DNA of 64,000 nt from Salipiger marinus. GTDB taxonomy: Bacteria; Pseudomonadota; Alphaproteobacteria; Rhodobacterales; Rhodobacteraceae. The position numbers were made by a program, and so were the translations under genes. Numbering within the stretch: the stretch's first letter is position 1; every line of letters begins with the position of its first letter. The DNA is taken from contig NZ_FNEJ01000010.1 of NCBI RefSeq assembly GCF_900100085.1, positions 161,369 through 225,368 on the forward strand. Direction: 5' to 3'. The notes beneath the pieces are model-generated. The model was not told where the DNA came from. It saw only the letters and a program-made list of their open reading frames with translations, and did not search any database. This document shows positions 16,817 through 23,139 of the stretch, one piece after another.

Positions 16817-18265
16817 ATGCAGATGCCAGCCCCCGACGCCCGCATCCTTGCCCGCAAGGCCCAGATCGTGGCGCGACTTCGCACCGTCCTGCCCGAGACT
16901 GCGGTGATCTCCGAGCTTGCCGAGACGCGGGCCTATGAATGCGACGCGCTGACCGCCTATCGCTGTCCGCCGCTCTGCGTGGTGCTGCCCGGTTCCACCG
17001 AGGACGTGTCGGCCGTGCTGCGGATCTGCCACGAAGAGGGCGTGCCGGTGGTGCCGCGCGGATCCGGCACCTCGCTTGCCGGGGGGGCGCTGCCCACGGC
17101 GGATGCGGTGATCCTTGGCGTGGCCCGCATGACCGAGGTGCTGGAGACCGATTACACCAACCGGGTGATCCGGGTGCAGACCGGGCGCACCAACCTGTCG
17201 GTCAGCGGCGCCGTGGCGGAGGAGGATTTTTTCTATGCACCCGATCCGTCCTCGCAGCTGGCCTGTGCCATCGCGGGCAATATCGCGATGAATTCGGGGG
17301 GCGCGCATTGCCTGAAATATGGCGTGACCACCAACAACCTGCTGGGCGTGACCCTCGTGCTGATGGATGGCACCGTGGTGGAGCTGGGCGGCGCGCATCT
17401 GGACGCGCCGGGGCTGGATCTGCTGGGGGTGATCTGCGGATCCGAAGGCCAGCTGGGCGTGGTGACCGAGGCGAGCCTGCGCATCCTGCGCAAGCCCGAA
17501 GGCGCGCGCCCGGTGCTGATGGGGTTTGACAGCAACGAGGTGGCCGGGGCCTGCGTGTCCGACATCATCAAGGCGGGGGTGCTGCCGGTCGCCATCGAAT
17601 TCATGGACCGCCCCTGCATCGAGGCCTGCGAAGCCTTTGCCCATGCCGGATACCCGATGTGCGAGGCGCTGCTGATCGTCGAGGTCGAAGGGTCGCCCGA
17701 CGAGATCGACGAGCAGCTGGCGCTGATCCTTGCCATCGCGCGGCGGCATGACCCGGTGGAGCTGCGCGAGGCGCGCGATGCCGACGAGGCCGGGCGCATC
17801 TGGCTGGGCCGCAAATCGGCCTTTGGCGCCATGGGGCAGATCAACGATTACATGTGCCTTGACGGCACCATCCCGGTGACCGCGCTGCCGGAGGTGCTGC
17901 GCCGCATCGCGGGCCTGTCCGAAGAGTTCGGGCTGAAGGTGGCGAACGTGTTCCATGCGGGGGATGGCAACATGCATCCGCTGATCCTGTTCGACGCCAA
18001 TACGCCCGGCCAGCTGGAACTGTGCGAGGCGTTCGGGGCGGAGATCCTGAAGCTCTGTGTCGAGGTGGGCGGCTGCCTGACCGGCGAGCATGGCGTGGGC
18101 ATCGAAAAGCGCGACCTGATGAGCGTGCAATATGCCCCCGCCGATCTGGAGGCGCAGATGGCGGTGAAGGACGTGTTCGATCCGCGCTGGCTGCTGAACC
18201 CCGCCAAGGTGTTTCCGCTGGACGTGTCGGAGCCGCGCCGGAGCGTGGCGCTGGCGGCGGAGTGA
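16817..18265 (+). CDS. glcD: Glycolate oxidase subunit GlcD (FAD-linked)
   Basis: The 482-residue FAD-linked oxidase oxidises glycolate to glyoxylate together with GlcE and GlcF. The FAD-binding PCMH domain shows 'PVVPRGSGTSLAGGALPTADAVILGVARM' and 'DPSSQLACAIAGNIAMNSGGAHCLKYGVTTNNLLG'. The C-terminal domain shows 'VANVFHAGDGNMHPLILFD' and 'EVGGCLTGEHGVGIEKRDLM', all GlcD hallmarks. ATG 16817 follows CAGGAG; another ATG two codons later is possible. It is the first gene of a glcD-glcE-glcF operon, and the inverted repeat in front of it may be an operator. Confidence 0.95.
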   Translation: MQMPAPDARILARKAQIVARLRTVLPETAVISELAETRAYECDALTAYRCPPLCVVLPGSTEDVSAVLRICHEEGVPVVPRGSGTSLAGGALPTADAVILGVARMTEVLETDYTNRVIRVQTGRTNLSVSGAVAEEDFFYAPDPSSQLACAIAGNIAMNSGGAHCLKYGVTTNNLLGVTLVLMDGTVVELGGAHLDAPGLDLLGVICGSEGQLGVVTEASLRILRKPEGARPVLMGFDSNEVAGACVSDIIKAGVLPVAIEFMDRPCIEACEAFAHAGYPMCEALLIVEVEGSPDEIDEQLALILAIARRHDPVELREARDADEAGRIWLGRKSAFGAMGQINDYMCLDGTIPVTALPEVLRRIAGLSEEFGLKVANVFHAGDGNMHPLILFDANTPGQLELCEAFGAEILKLCVEVGGCLTGEHGVGIEKRDLMSVQYAPADLEAQMAVKDVFDPRWLLNPAKVFPLDVSEPRRSVALAAE

Positions 18266-18267
18266 GA

Positions 18268-18314
18268 GCGGGGGCGCTGCCCCCGCACCCCCGGGATATT
18301 TGAACCAAGAAGAA
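18268..18314. repeat. G-rich hairpin plus GGGATATTT...AAGAAG repeat inside the glc operon
   Basis: The hairpin GGGGGC-GCT-GCCCCC lies between glcD and glcE, followed by CCCCCGGGATATTT (18288-18301) and GAACCAAGAAGAAG (ends 18314). The tail repeats that at 5235-5261 except for the bases between ATATTT and CCAAG. Its purine-rich end lies just ahead of the glcE ATG and is the only Shine-Dalgarno-like sequence there, so the repeat seems to supply the glcE translation start region. Confidence 0.65.
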
Positions 18315-18319
18315 GAGCC

Positions 18320-19414
18320 ATGAGACCTGAGAGCGAGGCCGAGCTGGCCGCAGAGATTGCCGGGGCCGAGGGGCCGCTTCTGATCCGGGGCGGCGGCACA
18401 CGCGGGGTGGGCGCGGTTGCGGGCACCGTGCTGGAGACCGGCGGGCTTGCGGGCATCACGCTTTATGAGCCGGGGGCGCTGACGCTGGTGGCGCGGGCGG
18501 GCACGCCTCTGGCCGAGGTGGAGGCGGCGCTGGCGGCGGAGGGGCAGCGGCTGGCCTTCGAGCCGCCGGATCTGCGCGGGCTGCTGGGACGCAGCGGCGA
18601 TAGCACGCTGGGCGGCGTGGTGGCGGCCAATGCTTCGGGCCCGCGGCGGATCGCGGCGGGGGCCTGCCGGGATTTCCTGCTGGGGGTGCGCTTTGTCGAT
18701 GGCCGCGGGCAGGTGGTGCGCAATGGCGGGCGGGTGATGAAGAACGTCACCGGCTATGATCTGGTCAAGCTGATGGCGGGCGCCTGCGGCACCTTGGGCG
18801 TCCTGAGCGAGGTCAGTCTGAAGGTGCTGCCGCGCCCCGAGGTCAGTGCCACGCTGGTGCTGCACGGGCTTGACGACCGGGCTGCGGTGGCGGCGCTGGC
18901 GCGGGGGCTGGGCTCGCCCTATGAGGTGACCGGGGCGGCGCATGATCCGGGGGCCGGGGACGGGCCGCGCAGCTATCTGCGCATCGAAGGCTTCGCGCGC
19001 TCGGTGGCCTATCGCATGGAGCGGCTGCGCGGGCTTTTTGCCGATGTTGCGGCGGAGGTGGTCGAGGGCGAAGGGCCGTGGCCCGGCCTGCGCGACGTGG
19101 CGCCGTTTCACGGGCGGGCGGGGGCGGTCTGGCGGCTGTCGGTCACGCCCTCGGAGGCGCCGGCGCTGGCCGCGCGGCTGGGGGCGGAGGCGCTGCTTTA
19201 CGACTGGGGCGGCGGGCTCGTCTGGGCGCTGCTGCCCGAGGGCGTGGATGCGCGCGCCCGGCTGGGGGTGTTCCGCGGCCATGCCACGCTGCTGCGGGGC
19301 GCAGGCTGTGCCGCCTTTCATCCCGAACCGGCGCCGGTGGCGGCGCTGTCCGCCGGGCTGCGGCAGCGGTTCGATCCGCGCGGCATCCTAAATCCCGGCC
19401 TGATGACATCCTGA
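18320..19414 (+). CDS. glcE: Glycolate oxidase subunit GlcE (FAD-binding)
   Basis: The 364-residue protein carries the N-terminal half of an FAD-linked oxidase: 'LLIRGGGTRGVGAVAG', 'LLGRSGDSTLGGVVAANASGPRRIAAGACRDFLLGVRFVDGRG' and 'VRNGGRVMKNVTGYDLVKLMAGACGTLGVL', the last being diagnostic for GlcE. It forms a complex with GlcD and GlcF at the membrane. It starts 54 bp after glcD, the gap being filled by a dispersed repeat, and is followed by glcF after 10 bp. Confidence 0.94.
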   Translation: MRPESEAELAAEIAGAEGPLLIRGGGTRGVGAVAGTVLETGGLAGITLYEPGALTLVARAGTPLAEVEAALAAEGQRLAFEPPDLRGLLGRSGDSTLGGVVAANASGPRRIAAGACRDFLLGVRFVDGRGQVVRNGGRVMKNVTGYDLVKLMAGACGTLGVLSEVSLKVLPRPEVSATLVLHGLDDRAAVAALARGLGSPYEVTGAAHDPGAGDGPRSYLRIEGFARSVAYRMERLRGLFADVAAEVVEGEGPWPGLRDVAPFHGRAGAVWRLSVTPSEAPALAARLGAEALLYDWGGGLVWALLPEGVDARARLGVFRGHATLLRGAGCAAFHPEPAPVAALSAGLRQRFDPRGILNPGLMTS

Positions 19415-19424
19415 AGGAGCGCCG

Positions 19425-20714
19425 ATGCAGACCAAGTTCACCGAGGCGCAGCTTGCCGATCCGGGCACGGCGCGGGCCAACCAGATCCTGCGGTCCTGCG
19501 TGCATTGCGGATTTTGCACCGCCACCTGTCCCACCTATCAGGTGCTGGGCGACGAGCTGGACAGCCCGCGCGGGCGCATCTACCTGATCAAGGACATGCT
19601 GGAAAACGAGCGGGTGCCGGATGAAAAGACCGTCACCCATATCGACCGCTGCCTGTCCTGTCTGGCCTGCATGACCACCTGTCCGTCGGGGGTGCATTAC
19701 ATGCATCTGGTGGACCATGCCCGCGCCTATATCGAGGAACGCTATCGCAGGCCGTGGCCGGACCGGGCGCTGCGCTGGCTGCTGGCGCGGATCCTGCCCC
19801 ATCCGATGCGCTTCCGGCTGGCGCTGGCGGCGGCGAAGCTGGGGCGGCCCCTGCGCGGGCTAATGCCCGATGCGCGGCTGCGCGCGATGCTGGACATGGT
19901 GCCCGCGCGGATTCCGCCGGTCAGCCGCAATGACGATCCGCAGAGCTTTGCCCCCGTGGGGCCGCGGCGGATGCGCGTCGCGCTGATGACCGGCTGCGCG
20001 CAGAAGGCGCTTGATACCGACATCAACGATGCCACGATCCGGCTGCTGACCCGGCTGGGCTGCGAGGTGGTGGTGGCCAAGGGCGCGGGCTGCTGCGGGG
20101 CGTTGACCCATCACATGGGCCGCGAGGCCGAGGCGCATGGCTCGGCAGCGGCGAACATCCACGCGTGGATGGCCGAAATCCGGGGCGAGGGGCTGGAGGC
20201 CATCGTCATCAACACCTCTGGCTGCGGCACCACGGTCAAGGATTACGGCCATATGTTCCGCAGCGGGCCGCTGGCGGCGGAGGCGGCGGAAATCTCGGCC
20301 CGGGCGCTGGACGTGTCGGAACTGCTGGTGAAGCTGGGCCTGCCCGAAGGCGCGCCGAAGGGGCTGCGCGTGGCCTATCACGCGGCCTGTTCGCTGCAGC
20401 ACGGGCAGAAGGTGAAGACCGCGCCCAAGGATCTGCTGAAACGTGCCGGTTTCGAGGTGGTGGAGCCCGCCGATCCGCATCTGTGCTGCGGCAGCGCGGG
20501 CACCTACAACCTGATGCAGCCCGAGATTTCCGGCGAGCTGAGGCGGCGCAAGGTCGCGACGCTGGAGGCGAAGGCGCCGCAGGTGATCGCGGCGGGCAAT
20601 ATCGGCTGCATGATGCAGATCGGGTCGGGCACCGGCGTGCCGGTGGTGCATACGGTGCAGCTGCTGGACTGGGCGACCGGCGGGCCGGTGCCGCCCGCGC
20701 TGGCCGATCTCTGA
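19425..20714 (+). CDS. glcF: Glycolate oxidase iron-sulfur subunit GlcF
   Basis: The 429-residue protein has two N-terminal 4Fe-4S motifs, 'CVHCGFCTATCPTY' and 'CLSCLACMTTCPSGVHY', with 'GDELDSPRGRIYLIKDML' between them. Two CCG-type cysteine domains follow ('GAGCCGALTHHMGR' and 'PHLCCGSAGTYNLMQPEISGELRRRK'). It passes electrons from the GlcD/E flavins to the respiratory chain. The ribosome-binding site AAGGAG lies just upstream of ATG 19425. It is the last gene of the operon; the protease gene 65 bp downstream has its own AAAGGAGA ribosome-binding site. Confidence 0.95.
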   Translation: MQTKFTEAQLADPGTARANQILRSCVHCGFCTATCPTYQVLGDELDSPRGRIYLIKDMLENERVPDEKTVTHIDRCLSCLACMTTCPSGVHYMHLVDHARAYIEERYRRPWPDRALRWLLARILPHPMRFRLALAAAKLGRPLRGLMPDARLRAMLDMVPARIPPVSRNDDPQSFAPVGPRRMRVALMTGCAQKALDTDINDATIRLLTRLGCEVVVAKGAGCCGALTHHMGREAEAHGSAAANIHAWMAEIRGEGLEAIVINTSGCGTTVKDYGHMFRSGPLAAEAAEISARALDVSELLVKLGLPEGAPKGLRVAYHAACSLQHGQKVKTAPKDLLKRAGFEVVEPADPHLCCGSAGTYNLMQPEISGELRRRKVATLEAKAPQVIAAGNIGCMMQIGSGTGVPVVHTVQLLDWATGGPVPPALADL

Positions 20715-20779
20715 TCCGTGCCCAATTTTCGACAAATCAGGGTGGCAGTCTGCACGCAAGACAAAGGAGACTATCCCCT

Positions 20780-21565
20780 GTGAAGATGCTCGCCGCGCTG
20801 GTGCTGTGTCTGCTGGCTGCGTCCGCAGGGGCGCAGGACAGCGGGCTGTTTTCCATGTCGAGCCGGGAGGACGGGCGCGGCTGGGAAGCGGTTGGCCGGA
20901 TCGAGATTGGCGGCAAGGCCTTCTGCACCGGCGCGCTGATCGCGCCGGATCTGGTGCTGACCGCCGCGCATTGCCTGTTTGACGCGGAAAGCGGCGCGCG
21001 GGTGCCGGTGTCGGAGATCCAGTTTCTGGCGGGCTGGCGCAACGGGCGGGCGGCGGCCTACCGCCGGGTGCGCAGCGCGGTGCCGCTGCCGGGCTATGAT
21101 TTTACAGCCCCCGCCGGGCCGGAGCGGGTGCGGCAGGACGTGGCGCTGCTGCGGCTGCAGCATGCGGTGCGCAACACCACGATCACCCCTTTTGCGCTGG
21201 GGCCGATGCCCGATCATGGCGACGAGCTGGGCGTGGTGTCCTATGCCCGGGACCGGTCCGAGGCACCCTCGCTGCAGGAGATGTGCGATGTGATGGACCG
21301 GCAGCAGGACATGCTGGTGCTGTCCTGTTCGGTGGATTTCGGCAGTTCCGGCGCGCCGGTGTTTTCCTTTGCCGGGGGGCAGCCGCGCATCGTGTCGATC
21401 ATTTCCGCCAAGGCCGAGGCCGGGGGCAGGCCGGTGTCGCTGGGCGCGCCCGTGGCGGCGGCGCTGGTGCCGCTGCGCGAGGCCATCGCCGCCGAGACGC
21501 CGGTGTTCCGCCCGCTGGTCGCCGGAAACCGGCGGGAGACGGGGGCAAAATTCGTGCGGCCCTGA
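20780..21565 (+). CDS. Secreted trypsin-like serine protease (first of a tandem pair)
   Basis: The 261-residue protein starts at GTG 20780 behind AAAGGAGA and has a signal peptide (MKMLAALVLCLLAASAGAQ). The chymotrypsin-fold triad is visible: His64 in 'LTAAHC', Asp120 in 'RQDVALLRL' and Ser190 in 'VDFGSSGAPVF'. The usual GDSGGP motif is GSSGAP here, so the residue before the nucleophile is Ser instead of Asp. It is probably a periplasmic or secreted peptidase of family S1. It is followed at once by a paralogue with the same architecture, and the two likely arose by tandem duplication. Confidence 0.85.
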   Translation: MKMLAALVLCLLAASAGAQDSGLFSMSSREDGRGWEAVGRIEIGGKAFCTGALIAPDLVLTAAHCLFDAESGARVPVSEIQFLAGWRNGRAAAYRRVRSAVPLPGYDFTAPAGPERVRQDVALLRLQHAVRNTTITPFALGPMPDHGDELGVVSYARDRSEAPSLQEMCDVMDRQQDMLVLSCSVDFGSSGAPVFSFAGGQPRIVSIISAKAEAGGRPVSLGAPVAAALVPLREAIAAETPVFRPLVAGNRRETGAKFVRP

Positions 21566-21570
21566 CATAT

Positions 21571-22386
21571 GTGGCGGCGCTGCTGCTGGCGGTTGCGGGC
21601 GGCGCGGCCATGGCGCAGGGCGCGCGGCTGGACGTGCTGGACCAGCGCGGCGATCTCTTGGGCTGGGAGGCGGTGGGGCGGCTTGATCTGCCCGGCGGCT
21701 TCTGCACCGGCGCGCTGATCGCGCGGGATGTGGTGCTGACCGCCGCACATTGCGTGCATGACCGCACCACCGGCGCGCCGCTGCCCGCCGCAGGCATGGT
21801 GTTCCGCGCGGGCTATCACCGCGGCACGCAGATCGTGGCGCAGCGGGTGCGGCACTGGGTGGCGCCCTCCGGCTACGTGCAGCAGCCGGGGCAGAGGCTG
21901 GGGGCGGAGGCCATCGCCCATGACGTGGCGCTGCTGAAGCTGGAGGCGCCGGTCAGCGTGGCCGAGGCCGATCCGTTCCGCATCCATGACACGCCCCCCG
22001 AAGGCACTGCGGTCAGCCTGCTGTCCTATGGTCGCGGGCGCGAGGAGGTGCTGTCGCGTCAGCCCGCCTGCGCCATGACGGGCCGGTATGCGGGCGGGAT
22101 TCTGGAATTCGACTGCAGCGTGACTTGGGGGTCGTCGGGGGCGCCGGTTTTCGTGCGGGAGGCGGGGCGGCTGCGCATCCTGTCGGTGATCTCGGTGGCG
22201 AGCGATCCGGGGCAGGGCACGGGGCATGCGATGGGGCCAAGCCTGCCCGCGCTGGTGGCGGATCTGTCGGCGCGGCTGCGCGGGACAGAGGCCCAGACCC
22301 CGGTCAGCGCAGGGGTGCGCCGCGTCAGCGTGGGTGACGGGCGCGGCGGCATGGCGGCGCGGTTCGTGCGGGTGCCGCAGCCCTGA
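21571..22386 (+). CDS. Secreted trypsin-like serine protease (second of a tandem pair), start uncertain
   Basis: From GTG 21571 the protein has 271 residues, with His60 ('LTAAHC'), Asp118 ('AHDVALLKL') and Ser189 ('VTWGSSGAPVF') as triad, the same GSSGAP variant as its neighbour and the shared block 'GWEAVGR...FCTGALIA.D.VLTAAHC'. The GTG gives a signal peptide without a positive residue and has no ribosome-binding site. ATT at 21550, inside the end of the first gene and 11 nt after GGGAG, would give MRAALTYVAALLLAVAGG, a far better signal peptide. A rare ATT start is therefore possible. The first gene's stop lies 5 bp before the GTG. Confidence 0.8.
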   Translation: MAALLLAVAGGAAMAQGARLDVLDQRGDLLGWEAVGRLDLPGGFCTGALIARDVVLTAAHCVHDRTTGAPLPAAGMVFRAGYHRGTQIVAQRVRHWVAPSGYVQQPGQRLGAEAIAHDVALLKLEAPVSVAEADPFRIHDTPPEGTAVSLLSYGRGREEVLSRQPACAMTGRYAGGILEFDCSVTWGSSGAPVFVREAGRLRILSVISVASDPGQGTGHAMGPSLPALVADLSARLRGTEAQTPVSAGVRRVSVGDGRGGMAARFVRVPQP

Positions 22387-22395
22387 GGCGGGGTT

Positions 22396-22424
22396 CTTGA
22401 CAGGGGCGGGGCGGCTTCCCACCT
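22396..22424 (+). promoter_or_regulatory. Putative RpoH (sigma-32) heat-shock promoter of hsp20
   Basis: CTTGAC (22396-22401), a 17-bp gap and CCACCT (22419-22424) match the alphaproteobacterial RpoH pattern (CTTGA-N17-CC-rich -10). The clpB promoter in this window has the same layout, CTTGAA-N17-CCATTT. The gene downstream is a classic heat-shock gene. The start of transcription would be near 22432, giving a leader of about 90 nt. Confidence 0.5.
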
Positions 22425-22431
22425 AAACTGC

Positions 22432-22527
22432 ACCGGGGTGCCTGCGACAGGGCTCCGGTGATCTAGACGCCTGTCCCCCAAGGGAAGGCGCCGCAATTAC
22501 GGTATCGCTTTACGGAGGATTCCCATG
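22432..22527 (+). ncRNA. ROSE-type RNA thermometer in the hsp20 leader
   Basis: The last hairpin of the leader (22501-22523) matches the ROSE consensus. The anti-Shine-Dalgarno strand AUCGCU (22504-22509) carries U(U/C)GCU. It pairs with AGGAU (22516-22520) if G22507 is bulged or opposes G: A22504-U22520, U22505-A22519, C22506-G22518, C22508-G22517, U22509-A22516. A U.U mismatch and two G-C pairs (22501-22502 with 22522-22523) extend the stem to just before the AUG at 22525. ROSE elements of 60-100 nt melt at heat-shock temperature and repress small heat-shock genes in alphaproteobacteria. The upstream leader (GACAGGG..., GGCGCC) could form the usual extra stems. Confidence 0.65.
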
Positions 22528-22998
22528 CGACACTTCGATCTTGCGCCGCTTTATCGCGCAACCGTCGGCTTTGACCAGATCGCCGACCTGATGGACCGGG
22601 TGCTGGCCAGCGACGTGGCCCAGCCCAGCTATCCCCCCTACAACATCGAAAAGACCGCCGATGATGCCTACCGCATCTCCATCGCCGTGGCAGGTTTTGC
22701 CGAGGCCGATCTGTCGGTCGAGGTGAAAGAGCACGCGCTTGTCGTGTCGGCCCGCAAGTCCGAGGCTGACGAAGGCCGCAGCTTCCTGCATCGCGGCATC
22801 GCCACCCGCGCCTTTGAACGCCGCTTCACGCTGGCCGATCATGTGCGCGTGACGGGCGCCAGCCACGAAAACGGCATGCTGCATATCGACCTAAAGCGCG
22901 AGATCCCCGAGGCGCTGAAGCCCCGGCGCATCGCCATCGCCCGCGCCGATGACGTGCAGACGCAGAAAGACCTGCTGGACGCGCAGACGGTGAACTGA
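22525..22998 (+). CDS. Hsp20 family small heat-shock protein
   Basis: The 157-residue IbpA-type chaperone holds unfolding proteins for later refolding by ClpB/DnaK. It begins 'MRHFDLAPLYRATVGFDQIADLMDRV', typical of the alphaproteobacterial class A proteins, followed by the alpha-crystallin domain ('YPPYNIEKTADDAYRISIAVAGFAEADLSVEV' to 'RSFLHRGIATRAFERRFTLADHVRV..A..ENGMLHIDLKREIPE'). The Shine-Dalgarno GGAGGA is buried in a ROSE-type hairpin, and an RpoH promoter lies about 125 bp upstream, so both transcription and translation appear heat-controlled. A strong terminator follows. Confidence 0.93.
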   Translation: MRHFDLAPLYRATVGFDQIADLMDRVLASDVAQPSYPPYNIEKTADDAYRISIAVAGFAEADLSVEVKEHALVVSARKSEADEGRSFLHRGIATRAFERRFTLADHVRVTGASHENGMLHIDLKREIPEALKPRRIAIARADDVQTQKDLLDAQTVN

Positions 22999-23025
22999 TC
23001 CCGCGCGCCCTTTGGCACAGGCTGG

Positions 23026-23051
23026 CCCCGGCGGAAACGCCGGGGCTTTTT
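23026..23051 (+). terminator. Rho-independent terminator of hsp20
   Basis: An 8-bp stem CCCCGGCG / CGCCGGGG (23026-23033, 23038-23045) with a GAAA tetraloop is followed by CTTTTT. It lies 27 bp after the hsp20 stop and immediately before the PHO box of the next gene. Confidence 0.85.
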
Positions 23052-23052
23052 G

Positions 23053-23070
23053 CTGTCATGCGTCTGTCAT
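23053..23070 (+). promoter_or_regulatory. PHO box (PhoB binding site)
   Basis: Two perfect direct repeats CTGTCAT (23053-23059 and 23064-23070) have an 11-bp period and a 4-bp spacer, which is the consensus of the PhoB box. It lies 70 bp upstream of the ATG of the phytase/esterase-like gene, so that gene should be induced by phosphate starvation. Confidence 0.85.
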
Positions 23071-23139
23071 GAAGACATCATGCGGACGTTACGTCAGCGG
23101 CGCATGGCAGGAACCGGACAACACAGGGGGATCCGTTCC

